From: Chloroflexota bacterium
GTDB lineage: Bacteria > Chloroflexota > Dormibacteria > Dormibacterales > Dormibacteraceae
DNA: 32,694 nucleotides
Direction of reading: 5' to 3'
NCBI GenBank assembly: GCA_005880945.1
Contig: VBIU01000017.1
Span: 1-32,694 of the forward strand
Shown here: positions 24,336 through 32,199 of the stretch, piece by piece
Numbering within the stretch: the stretch's first letter is position 1
Layout of the letters: each line of letters starts with the position of its first letter
Notes under the pieces: generated by a model
The model's database searches: none
Told to the model about the DNA's origin: nothing
Seen by the model: only the letters and a program-made list of their open reading frames with translations
Program-made: the position numbers and the translations under genes

Positions 24336-24726
24336 GGTTGTCGAGGCTCCCTCGCCGGCGTGGAGATGGCTCGGGCTCAGCATGGTGGACACAGGCGACG
24401 GTACCGCGGTCGTGGAGATGACGCCAACCGGAGATATGGCCAATCATTCCGGCGTCGTGCACGGCGGTATCATCAGCGCTCTCGCCGATTCGGCCATGGG
24501 CCGTTCGCTGAGAACCCTCAAGCCAGGCGTCACGCGCGCCATGAGCTTCGACCTGAAGCTCAGCTTCATCAACGCGGCGAAGATCGGCGAGACGCTGCGC
24601 GCCACGGGCCACGTCATCCATGCGGGAAGGCGGACGGCGGTCGCGGAGTGCAGGGTCACCGGGAAGGACGAAAGGTTGGTCGCGACGGCGAGCGCGACGT
24701 TTGCGGTAACAAGAGAGAAGGAATGA
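24328..24726 (+). CDS. PaaI-type hotdog thioesterase, second of a pair
   Basis: 132 residues, related to the preceding gene: NHSGVVHGGIISALADSAMG aligns with the first core, and AMSFDLKLSFINAAKIGETL aligns with its substrate strands. It is a probable tandem duplication that has since diverged. Asp in ALADSAMG is the likely catalytic residue. Start GTG 24328 lies inside the end of the first gene. Its stop overlaps an ATG (TGATG, 24724-24728) that opens a short frame through the tandem repeat ahead of uvrA. Confidence 0.88.
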   Translation: MSKVVEAPSPAWRWLGLSMVDTGDGTAVVEMTPTGDMANHSGVVHGGIISALADSAMGRSLRTLKPGVTRAMSFDLKLSFINAAKIGETLRATGHVIHAGRRTAVAECRVTGKDERLVATASATFAVTREKE

Positions 24727-24872
24727 TGACCTCGGCCAACTCAAGCAAAGCCCCCCTCACCAGTCTCCCCCCAGATGGGGGAGAGGACAAGGAACGGACC
24801 TCGGCTGACTCAAGTAACGCCCCCCACACCAGTCTCCCCCCAGAGGGGGGAGAGGACAAGGAATGGACCTGA
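24726..24872 (+). CDS. Possible 48-residue ORF made of two 23-residue repeats
   Basis: ATG 24726 overlaps the thioesterase stop codon, with AGAAGGA just ahead. The frame runs through both 69-bp repeat units and stops 4 bases before uvrA ATG. The encoded repeats begin TSANSSKAP and TSADSSNAP and are hydrophilic, with LPP and GGEDKE. Five of the seven base differences between units change an amino acid, which argues against selection on the protein. Its value may lie in keeping ribosomes moving towards uvrA. Expression is uncertain. Confidence 0.25.
   Translation: MTSANSSKAPLTSLPPDGGEDKERTSADSSNAPHTSLPPEGGEDKEWT
24729..24866 (+). repeat. 69-bp tandem duplication just upstream of uvrA
   Basis: Units 24729-24797 and 24798-24866 match at 62 of 69 positions. 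Each holds CTCCCCCC facing GGGGGAGAGG, a palindrome like those of the dispersed repeats. Because 69 is a multiple of three, every reading frame stays open. Confidence 0.9.
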
Positions 24873-24876
24873 TCTG

Positions 24877-27759
24877 ATGCCAACCGACCAAATCACGATT
24901 CGCGGCGCCCGCGAGCACAACCTCAAGAACGTCACGCTGTCGATACCGCGCGACCGGCTCGTCGTCTTCACCGGCCTGTCCGGTTCGGGCAAATCGTCGC
25001 TCGCCTTCGACACCATCTACGCCGAGGGGCAGCGCCGCTACGTCGAGTCCCTGTCGGCCTACGCCCGGCAGTTCCTCGGCCAGATGGAGAAGCCGGACGT
25101 CGACACCATCGAGGGCTTGTCGCCGGCCATCTCGATCGACCAGAAGGGCACCTCGAAGAACCCGCGGTCGACGGTCGGAACTGTCACCGAGGTGTACGAC
25201 TACCTCCGTCTTCTTTACGCCCGGGTCGGACTGCCCCACTGCCCGGTTTGCGGCCGCGAGGTGCGCAGGCAGACCGTCGAGCAGATGGCGGACCATGTCG
25301 AGAAGCTGCCCAAGGGCATGCGCGTGATGGTTCTCGGCCCCGTGGTCAAGGGCCGCAAGGGCGAGTACCGCTCGCTCATCGAGGACGTGCGCAAGTCCGG
25401 CTTCGTTCGCATCAGGGTGGATGGCAGCCTGTACGAGCTGGGCGAGCAGATCCCGCTGGACAAGAACAAGAAGCACGACATCCAGGTGGTGGTCGACCGC
25501 ATCGTCGTCGGCCCCGATCAGAGAACGCGCTTGGTCGACTCGATCGAGACAGCAGCCCGGTTGGGTGGCGGTTCGGTGATCATCGTGCCGGCCCAAGGTG
25601 ACGAAATCCAGATGTCCCAGGACTACATGTGTCCGTACGACGGGACGAGCGTTCCAGAGCCCGAGCCGCGCAACTTCTCTTTCAACAGCCCGCATGGAGC
25701 CTGCCCGACGTGCACCGGAATCGGCTTCCAGCTGGTCGTCGATGGCGACCTCGTCGTTCCCGACCCGTCTCTATCGCTGAAAGAGGGCGCCATCGCGGCA
25801 TGGAGCCGGTCGCAGTTCTTCTACCCGGAGCTGCTCGAGACCGTCAGCAAGTACTTCGGCATCGACATGGACAAGCCGTGGTCGAAGCTGAGCAAGCAGC
25901 ATCGCGAAGTGCTGTTGAACGGGACCGGCGAGCGCAAGATCCGCTTCGGATACAAGAACCAGTACGGGCACGAGCGCTGGTACGAAGCGCCGTTCGAGGG
26001 CGTCGTGGCCAACCTTCAGCGGCGGTACCAGGAGACTGAGTCGGATTTCCTCAAGGCCGAGCTGGAGAGGTACATGGCGGACAAGCCGTGCCCCGCGTGC
26101 AAGGGTCAGCGCCTCAAGCCGGAGTCGCTCGGGGTCACAGTTGCCGCTCACAACATCGCCGAGGTGTGCCGGCTCTCGATCAGCGCCGCGATCAAGTTCT
26201 TCGACACCCTCGAGCTGAGCGAGCGTGAGCAGCTGATCGCACGCGGGATCCTCAAGGAGATTCGCGAGCGCCTGCAGTTCATGATCGACGTCGGGCTCGA
26301 GTACCTCACCATCGAACGGGCGGCGAACACGCTCTCCGGCGGCGAGTCACAGCGCATCCGGCTCGCGACGCAGATCGGCTCCAAGCTGATGGGCGTCCTC
26401 TACATACTCGACGAGCCGTCGATCGGGCTCCACCAGCGTGACAACCGGCGCCTGATCAACACGCTACTGCGCCTGCGCGACCTCGGCAACACGCTGATCG
26501 TCGTCGAGCACGACGAGGAAACCATCCGCTCGGCCGACTACATGGTCGACATCGGACCCGCGGCCGGCGAGCACGGCGGCCAGATCATCGCGGCAGGCAC
26601 CGTCGAGCAGGTGCTGAAGGACCCGACCTCGATCACCGCCGCGTTCCTCAGGGGCGACCGCGAGATCCCGATCCCACCGCATCGCCGCAAGGGCAACGGC
26701 AAGCGGCTCGTCGTGCGAGGCGCGAAGGCGAACAACCTGAAGGACGTGGACATCGAGATCCCGCTCGGCTGCTTCGTCGCAGTGTCAGGCGTGAGCGGCT
26801 CAGGAAAGTCGTCGTTCGTGACCGACATCCTGAGCCGGAAGGTCGCGCAGTACTTCTACAAGGCGAAGGACAGGCCGGGACCTCACCGCGCCGTCGAGGG
26901 CCTGGAGAACCTCGACAAGGCGATCGACATCGACCAGTCGCCGATCGGCCGGACCCCGCGGTCCAACCCGGCCACCTACACGGGCATGTTCACCTACATG
27001 CGCGACCTCTTCGCCACCCTTCCCGAGGCGAAGATGCGCGGCTATAAGCCTGGCCGTTTCAGCTTCAACGTCCGCGGAGGGCGGTGTGAGGCGTGCCAGG
27101 GCGACGGAATCATCCAGATCGAGATGCACTTCTTGCCCGACGTGTACGTGCCGTGCGAGGTATGCCACGGAACCCGCTACTCGCGCGAGGTGCAGGAGGT
27201 GAAGTTCCGCGGCCACTCGATCTCCGACGTGCTGGAGCTCACCGTCGACGAGGCGCTCGAGGTGTTCGAGAACGTGCCGCGGATCAAGACTAAGCTGCGC
27301 ACACTGCAGGACGTCGGCCTCGGCTACATCCGTCTCGGCCAGCCCGCGACGCAGCTGTCGGGAGGCGAGGCCCAGCGGGTGAAGCTGTCGGCCGAGCTGT
27401 CGCGCCGCGACACGGGGCGGACGCTTTACCTTCTTGACGAGCCGACCACCGGACTGCACTACGTCGACGTCGAGCGGCTGCTGGTGGTGCTGCACCGTCT
27501 GGTCGACCACGGGAACACGGTGATCGTCATCGAGCACAATCTCGACGTCCTCAAGACTGCCGACTGGCTCATCGACCTCGGGCCCGAAGGGGGCGAGAAG
27601 GGCGGCTACGTTATCGCCGAGGGCACGCCCGAGCAGCTGGCGCGCATGCCTGAATCCGCGACGGGCCAGTACCTAGGACGGATGCTCGAACGGGCCAGCA
27701 CGAGGCATCGTCCGAGCCGGGTCGCGGCGCGCTCGCGCGCCAAGGTCGCGGTCGGCTGA
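24877..27759 (+). CDS. uvrA: UvrABC system subunit A
   Basis: 960 residues. UvrA is the dimeric ABC-type ATPase that finds bulky DNA lesions. Walker [10 protein letters not shown] (33-41), first signature LSGGESQRI, second Walker [10 protein letters not shown], and second signature LSGGEAQRV are present. The DNA-contacting zinc module is complete (C737, C740, C760, C763). The other zinc module has Asp255 in place of the second Cys (C252-x2-D255...C276-x2-C279), a variation I recall from mycobacterial UvrA too. Start ATG 24877 matches the family N-terminus; an in-frame extension upstream is only repeat-derived. A 4-codon frame (24863-24877) ends in TGATG across the uvrA start. No LexA box is seen here. 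Confidence 0.97.
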   Translation: MPTDQITIRGAREHNLKNVTLSIPRDRLVVFTGLSGSGKSSLAFDTIYAEGQRRYVESLSAYARQFLGQMEKPDVDTIEGLSPAISIDQKGTSKNPRSTVGTVTEVYDYLRLLYARVGLPHCPVCGREVRRQTVEQMADHVEKLPKGMRVMVLGPVVKGRKGEYRSLIEDVRKSGFVRIRVDGSLYELGEQIPLDKNKKHDIQVVVDRIVVGPDQRTRLVDSIETAARLGGGSVIIVPAQGDEIQMSQDYMCPYDGTSVPEPEPRNFSFNSPHGACPTCTGIGFQLVVDGDLVVPDPSLSLKEGAIAAWSRSQFFYPELLETVSKYFGIDMDKPWSKLSKQHREVLLNGTGERKIRFGYKNQYGHERWYEAPFEGVVANLQRRYQETESDFLKAELERYMADKPCPACKGQRLKPESLGVTVAAHNIAEVCRLSISAAIKFFDTLELSEREQLIARGILKEIRERLQFMIDVGLEYLTIERAANTLSGGESQRIRLATQIGSKLMGVLYILDEPSIGLHQRDNRRLINTLLRLRDLGNTLIVVEHDEETIRSADYMVDIGPAAGEHGGQIIAAGTVEQVLKDPTSITAAFLRGDREIPIPPHRRKGNGKRLVVRGAKANNLKDVDIEIPLGCFVAVSGVSGSGKSSFVTDILSRKVAQYFYKAKDRPGPHRAVEGLENLDKAIDIDQSPIGRTPRSNPATYTGMFTYMRDLFATLPEAKMRGYKPGRFSFNVRGGRCEACQGDGIIQIEMHFLPDVYVPCEVCHGTRYSREVQEVKFRGHSISDVLELTVDEALEVFENVPRIKTKLRTLQDVGLGYIRLGQPATQLSGGEAQRVKLSAELSRRDTGRTLYLLDEPTTGLHYVDVERLLVVLHRLVDHGNTVIVIEHNLDVLKTADWLIDLGPEGGEKGGYVIAEGTPEQLARMPESATGQYLGRMLERASTRHRPSRVAARSRAKVAVG

Positions 27760-27791
27760 AGCGCGAGCGCGCACCGGGATACGGCGCATTG

Positions 27792-28982
27792 ATGCGCGTG
27801 CCCGGCTTTGCGCGCTTGTACGCGGGCCTGTTGCTCGGGCGCGTCGGCGGCAACACCGTCGCCATCGCCCTCATCCTCTTCGTCCTCACCCGCTACCACT
27901 CACCGCAGCTGGCCGGAGCGACAGCCTTTTTCGCGATCCTGCCGGGCATCCTGGTTTCGCCGCTCGCGGGCGCCCTCCTCGACCGGCGCGGTCGCGCGCG
28001 CTTTGTCGTCCTCGATTATCTGATCGCTGCGTTCGCAGTCGGACTGATCGCAGCTCTATCGGCCCTGCATACCCTTCCGCCGGCCGCCCTGCTCGCGATC
28101 GTCGGGCTGTCCTCGCTGACCAACCCGCTGAGCAGCGCCGGCGCCCGCTCGCTTTTTCCCATCCTTGTGCCACAAAGGCTCTGGGAACGGGCCAACGGGC
28201 TCGACAGCAGCGGTCATGTCTTCGCCACGCTCATCGGCGCCCCGCTGGGCGGCGCGTTGGTCGGCTGGCTGGGAGGCGAGTGGGCGCTCGCCGCGGCGGG
28301 CGTGATCTTCCTCGCGGCCGCCGTGGTCATGCTCGGCTTGCCGGATCCGTCAACGGCGACCGAGGCCCACGGGCCGGTAGTGCGCAACGCCTGGCTCGGT
28401 CTTCGGTATGTGGTGCGAAACCCCACCCTGCGCGGTCTCGCGCTCACTCTCAGCACCCTCAACCTTGGCTGGGGGATCCTGGAGATCGCGATTCCCGTGC
28501 TCGTCCTCAATCGCCTGCACCACGGTCCGGCGACCGTCGGCCTGTTGTGGGGGGGATTGGGTGCGGCGGGCCTTGTTTCAGCCTTGCTTGCAGGACGCGT
28601 GCCGACCCTGGGCCGCGAGCGTCAGATCATGCTCGGCGGCATCGTCGTCAACGTGCTGGCGATGGCGACCCTGCCCTTCGCGAACAGCGTGGTGGCGGTC
28701 GCCATCGCGATGATCGTGATCGGGGCGGCGAACGGGCCTTTCGACATCAGCCTCTTCACGCTGCGGCAGCGGCGCACTGATCCGGCGTGGTTCGGGCGAG
28801 CGTTCGCCGTCTCGATGTCGATCAACTTCGTCGGCACGCCGATCGGCTCGGCGCTCGCTGGACCGCTGATCGCTCAGTCTCTCGACGTGGCGCTGTGGGT
28901 GGCGGTTGCGTTCGGCCTTGTCGCTGCCATCTTTCCGATGCTCACCATCCCGGCGAGGGATGCCGCTCGAGTGCCGGCTTAA
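27792..28982 (+). CDS. MFS transporter
   Basis: 396 residues with about 12 hydrophobic segments. The cytoplasmic loop between helices 2 and 3 has LAGALLDRRGRARFVVLDY, close to the MFS motif A (G-x-L-x-D-R-x-G-R-R). Similarity is to drug/proton antiporter-like or enterobactin-exporter-like MFS_1/MFS_3 members, so export is likely but the substrate is unknown. Start ATG 27792 follows TTG 27789; no strong Shine-Dalgarno. It lies 32 bases after uvrA and may be co-transcribed with it. The stop overlaps the convergent gene within TTAA (28979-28982). Confidence 0.88.
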   Translation: MRVPGFARLYAGLLLGRVGGNTVAIALILFVLTRYHSPQLAGATAFFAILPGILVSPLAGALLDRRGRARFVVLDYLIAAFAVGLIAALSALHTLPPAALLAIVGLSSLTNPLSSAGARSLFPILVPQRLWERANGLDSSGHVFATLIGAPLGGALVGWLGGEWALAAAGVIFLAAAVVMLGLPDPSTATEAHGPVVRNAWLGLRYVVRNPTLRGLALTLSTLNLGWGILEIAIPVLVLNRLHHGPATVGLLWGGLGAAGLVSALLAGRVPTLGRERQIMLGGIVVNVLAMATLPFANSVVAVAIAMIVIGAANGPFDISLFTLRQRRTDPAWFGRAFAVSMSINFVGTPIGSALAGPLIAQSLDVALWVAVAFGLVAAIFPMLTIPARDAARVPA

Positions 28983-29353
28983 CCTCCAACCAAAGCCAGG
29001 ATCGTGATGATGCCGCCGATGACACTCAGGGCCGTGCCCACGATGCCGCCGATCAACCGGCCGCGCATGATCGCCCGGATACCGTAGAAGATCCCGATCA
29101 GAGGCAGAAAGTAGAAGACGCGATTCGCGAAGAAAGGCACGACGATCGACACCAGACCGAGGCCGATCGACCAGAGTGCGTCGCCGCTGAACTGCGACAT
29201 GAGACCGATGCCGGCGCCGACGGTGGCGGTGGGCAGGTAGGGAGGGGGCACCTGGCCGGCCGCGCCGGGAGGTGGCGGGAGGTAGCCCGGCGGGGGTTGG
29301 AAGGCCGGCGGAGGAATCGGCGGCTGCTGAGGCGCGGATGTTGGTTGGTCCAT
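28979..29353 (-). CDS. Small membrane protein with proline-rich N-terminus
   Basis: 124 residues. Residues 1-43 are proline-rich and probably cytosolic (AFQPPPGYLPPPPG), followed by three hydrophobic stretches (about 59-75, 80-92, 100-122). The architecture is like the DUF4190/DUF4870-type small membrane proteins of Gram-positive bacteria, and it lies behind two such genes on the same strand. I cannot assign a family with certainty. ATG 29353 is the only plausible start. Confidence 0.65.
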   Translation of the reverse strand: MDQPTSAPQQPPIPPPAFQPPPGYLPPPPGAAGQVPPPYLPTATVGAGIGLMSQFSGDALWSIGLGLVSIVVPFFANRVFYFLPLIGIFYGIRAIMRGRLIGGIVGTALSVIGGIITILALVGG

Positions 29354-29460
29354 GGTGAGCGAATCCTAATGCCGAGAATCGCATTTAGATCCCCGCATAC
29401 GAGATTGTCGGAAGCGGCCCGAGCTCGTCCTGAGCAGCTGCAGCCAGGCAGTGGTGGGTA

Positions 29461-29480
29461 CGTAGGCGGCGGCGCCTACG
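29461..29480 (-). terminator. Hairpin behind the DUF4190 pair
   Basis: CGTAGGCG and CGCCTACG form a perfect 8-bp stem around a 4-base loop, beginning 6 bases after the stop codon at 29487 on the minus strand. There is no T-run, so it may stabilise the 3' end rather than terminate. Confidence 0.45.
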
Positions 29481-29486
29481 AGATGG

Positions 29487-29918
29487 CTACCCGCCAGTGG
29501 CCACAGCGTGAAAGATGAACGTCAAGAACGCGACGACCAGGCCGAATAGAAAGATCACTACCAGCACCGTGACGGCGATGTGAAGGTAGGAGATGATCAA
29601 GCCGATCAGCGCGAGGGTCCCGCCCTCCTCTCCCGTCCTCTTTATCTGAGCGCGGGCCATGTGGCCGGTGACGATCGAGATGATGGTCAGGGTCAGGCCG
29701 CCGATGCCTGTCACATGCCCAAACGGGGCCACGATCGCCGTGACCAGGCTCACCACCGCCAGCGTGTTGATGCGGCGGCCGCCGACCTGGATCGATGTGG
29801 ACGAGGCAGCGCCTCCGACCGGCACGGCGGTCGAAGGGCCGCTCTCCTGGCCGACGATCTGCGTCGGCGCGTTCGACTCCGGAACGGGCGGCGGAGGGCC
29901 GCTGGAGGGCGTGCTCAC
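29487..29918 (-). CDS. DUF4190-like membrane protein, second of a pair
   Basis: 143 residues. A 48-residue Pro/Ser/Gly-rich N-terminus is followed by 'NTLAVVSLVTAIVAPFGHVTGIGG', then IVTGHMARAQIKRTGEEGG and a second long hydrophobic region. The GHxAxxQIKRTGExG motif between helices is the DUF4190 hallmark. The role is unknown; such proteins are common in actinobacteria. Start GTG 29918, 10 bases after the stop of a paralogue, so one operon. Both face uvrC. Confidence 0.82.
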   Translation of the reverse strand: MSTPSSGPPPPVPESNAPTQIVGQESGPSTAVPVGGAASSTSIQVGGRRINTLAVVSLVTAIVAPFGHVTGIGGLTLTIISIVTGHMARAQIKRTGEEGGTLALIGLIISYLHIAVTVLVVIFLFGLVVAFLTFIFHAVATGG

Positions 29919-29928
29919 GGCGGCCAGT

Positions 29929-30282
29929 CTAGCCCCCGGTCACTGGAGTCGGCGATGGGAAGGGATGAGTTGAAACGAAGAAGAAAAAGAACCCGACGAA
30001 AGCTATGTATGCGATGACAAACAGGGCGAAGAGACCGATCGAGACGTAGCCAATGATCAGTCCGGCGAGCGCGAGGCCTTCGCCGGCCTCGCCCGACTTC
30101 TTGATCTGGCTCCGAGCCACATGGCCCGTGACCACAGCTATGAGGCCGCCGAAGCACCAGCTGCCGAGGATCGTCGACGCCCCGAACGAGATGCTGACAA
30201 TCGCCCATGGGTTGTATGGGCGCGCCATGTAGAACGGCCCGGTAGTGGCCGGCTGGGGTGGCAGCGCCTGCGGCGTCTGCAC
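29929..30282 (-). CDS. DUF4190-like membrane protein, first of a pair
   Basis: 117 residues from GTG 30282. A short Pro/Gln-rich N-terminus (MQTPQALPPQPATTG) leads to YNPWAIVSISFGASTILG, then VVTGHVARSQIKKSGEAGEG and a hydrophobic C-terminus with FFFFF. It is clearly related to its downstream neighbour. The same frame stays open far upstream, opposite uvrC, but that part is an antisense shadow without family similarity. ATG 30189-30227 region starts would lose the proline-rich part. The start codon lies 28 bases from the uvrC start, so their promoters overlap. Confidence 0.8.
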   Translation of the reverse strand: MQTPQALPPQPATTGPFYMARPYNPWAIVSISFGASTILGSWCFGGLIAVVTGHVARSQIKKSGEAGEGLALAGLIIGYVSIGLFALFVIAYIAFVGFFFFFVSTHPFPSPTPVTGG

Positions 30283-30296
30283 TTCTCTAGCGTACC

Positions 30297-30302
30297 TACA
30301 AT
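30297..30302 (+). promoter_or_regulatory. -10 hexamer of uvrC, leaderless configuration
   Basis: TACAAT (5 of 6 to consensus) ends 7 bases before the uvrC GTG, so the transcript would begin at the start codon. No -35 is obvious. Confidence 0.55.
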
Positions 30303-30309
30303 CGATCGA

Positions 30310-32160
30310 GTGGCGGTATCCCTCGAAGATTCGATAAAGCGCCGGCTGCGCGCGGTTCCCGACGCGCCCGGCGTGTACCTGTTCCGGGACACGCGCGGCC
30401 AGGTCATCTACGTCGGCAAAGCACTCCGCCTTCGCGACCGGCTGCGCTCGTACTTCACAGCGGCCTATGCGCAGACGGCGAGGGTCTCCGAGCTGGTACG
30501 GAAGGTCTACGACTTCGAGTTCGTCAGGACCGCCAACGAAGTGGAGGCGCTGGTCCTCGAGTGCAACCTCATCAAGAACTACCGGCCGCGCTTCAACATC
30601 CGCCTGAAAGATGACAAGAACTACCTCTACCTGAAGCTTCCGATCACCGAGGAGTACCCGCGGGTGCACTACTCGAGGCGGGTCCAGAACGACGGGGCGC
30701 TGTATTTCGGTCCGTACACCTCGGCGCAGTCGCTCCGAGGCACTGTCAAGTCGATCCGGCAGCTGCTGCCGTTCCGAACCTGCTCCGACGAGATCTTCAA
30801 GCAGGGCAAGGTCTGTCTCGACTTCCACATCAAGCGCTGCCCCGGTCCGTGCGAGCGACGCATCGGCGCTGACGATTACAAGGCGCGGATCCACGAAGTC
30901 GCGCTGTTCATGGAAGGCCGATCCGACATGCTGGTTCGCGAGCTCCACGTACGCATGGAAGGTGCCGCCGATCGGCTCGATTTCGAAAACGCCTCTCGAT
31001 ATCGCGACCAGCTGCAGTCGATCGAGCGGATCGCCGACCGACAGAAGGTCTTGACGCACGGCCGCGACGACCAGGACTTGATCGCCTACGCCAGGCATGG
31101 CAATGACGTCTTCGTCGAGGTCGCTTACGTGCGCCAGGGAAAGATGGTCGGGCACGACGGCCACGCCCTCGACGGCGCCGGCGAGGCCAGCGAGGCGGAG
31201 CTGCTCCGCGGCTTCGTCCTCCAGTACTACGCCAGCGCGACGCACGTCCCTCGCACCGTGATCCTGCCGGGCCTCCTCGACGAGCCCGACCTGATGACAG
31301 GGTGGTTGAGCCAGAGGCGGGGCGGCCCCGTGACGATCGAGGTGCCGCAGCGCGGGCGGAAGCGAGCTCTTGTGACCCAGCTTGCGGAGACGGCGGCGCA
31401 GGAGCTGGAGCAGCTGCGCATCCAGGCCGATTACGACCGCAGCCGCACCGAGCCGATGCTGGCCGCTCTCGCCGAAGCGCTCGACCTGGAGACACCTCCC
31501 AAGCGGATCGAGTGCTACGACATCTCGAACATCCAGGGCGACTCGGCGGTCGGCGCGATGGTCGTGTTCGAGGACGGCCGTCCCCGAAACGATCACTACC
31601 GTCATTTCAGGATCAGGTTCGTGCCCGGACCCAACGACTTCGCGATGCTGCAGGAGGTCCTGCGGCGGAGGCTCGAGAGGCTGGAGTCGGCGCAGCGCCG
31701 CGAGGAGGCGGACGCTGTCGGCGATCGCTCGTTCACCAGCCGGCCGGACCTCATCCTGATCGACGGCGGCAAGGGTCAGCTGAGCGCCGCGCTCGAGGTG
31801 CTCGAGTCGGCGGGCTATGCCGACATCCCCACTTTTTCGCTCGCCAAGGAGCGGGAGGAGATCTTCGCACCCGGTCGCGCCGATCCGATCGTCCAGGAGA
31901 AGAGCTCACCAGGGATGTTCCTCGTCCAGCGGATTCGCGACGAGGCGCATCGCTTCGCGATCACGCATCACCGCAAGGTGCGATCGAAGAAGGCGCTCAC
32001 GTCGCCGCTCGACTCGGTTGAGGGCATCGGGCCCGCGCGCAAGCGCGCCCTCCTGCGACACTTCGGTTCCGTGCAGGCGATACGCGAGGCCGCCGTCGAG
32101 GACATCGTTGCGGTGGGCGTCCCGGAGCGCCTGGCGAAACGACTAAAAGAAACGCTGTGA
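30310..32160 (+). CDS. uvrC: UvrABC system subunit C
   Basis: 616 residues. UvrC cuts on both sides of the lesion. An N-terminal GIY-YIG nuclease (GVY 21-23, YVG 34-36) makes the 3' cut. A UVR domain contacts UvrB, and an RNase H-like domain with Asp404 in ECYDISNIQG makes the 5' cut. Tandem helix-hairpin-helix motifs are at about 580-616 (VEGIGPARKRALL). Cys158, 169, 177 and 181 match the spacing of the Fe-S-cluster cysteines described for E. coli UvrC. GTG 30310 was chosen because it begins the domain; a longer frame upstream overlaps the divergent DUF4190 gene. It is followed after 28 bases by the rapZ-like gene. Confidence 0.97.
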   Translation: MAVSLEDSIKRRLRAVPDAPGVYLFRDTRGQVIYVGKALRLRDRLRSYFTAAYAQTARVSELVRKVYDFEFVRTANEVEALVLECNLIKNYRPRFNIRLKDDKNYLYLKLPITEEYPRVHYSRRVQNDGALYFGPYTSAQSLRGTVKSIRQLLPFRTCSDEIFKQGKVCLDFHIKRCPGPCERRIGADDYKARIHEVALFMEGRSDMLVRELHVRMEGAADRLDFENASRYRDQLQSIERIADRQKVLTHGRDDQDLIAYARHGNDVFVEVAYVRQGKMVGHDGHALDGAGEASEAELLRGFVLQYYASATHVPRTVILPGLLDEPDLMTGWLSQRRGGPVTIEVPQRGRKRALVTQLAETAAQELEQLRIQADYDRSRTEPMLAALAEALDLETPPKRIECYDISNIQGDSAVGAMVVFEDGRPRNDHYRHFRIRFVPGPNDFAMLQEVLRRRLERLESAQRREEADAVGDRSFTSRPDLILIDGGKGQLSAALEVLESAGYADIPTFSLAKEREEIFAPGRADPIVQEKSSPGMFLVQRIRDEAHRFAITHHRKVRSKKALTSPLDSVEGIGPARKRALLRHFGSVQAIREAAVEDIVAVGVPERLAKRLKETL

Positions 32161-32199
32161 CCAGAGAGTCGCGGCCGGCAATCCGTCCGTGACTCTGGT
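32160..32199 (+). promoter_or_regulatory. Stem-loop linking uvrC stop and rapZ-like start
   Basis: ACCAGAG (32160-32166) starts at the last base of the uvrC stop and pairs exactly with CTCTGGT (32193-32199). The arms can be extended by TC/GA past a two-base bulge. The GTG start (32189-32191) lies at the base of the loop, and its following codons are in the stem. It might control initiation. Inference. Confidence 0.3.

Noticed and set aside
24775..24876. 34-residue N-terminal extension of UvrA
   Set aside because: It is encoded entirely by the tandem repeat and precedes the conserved family N-terminus at ATG 24877.
30283..31605. Upstream extension of the DUF4190 gene opposite uvrC
   Set aside because: The extension is antisense to conserved uvrC domains and has no membrane or family similarity; the credible protein begins at GTG 30282.
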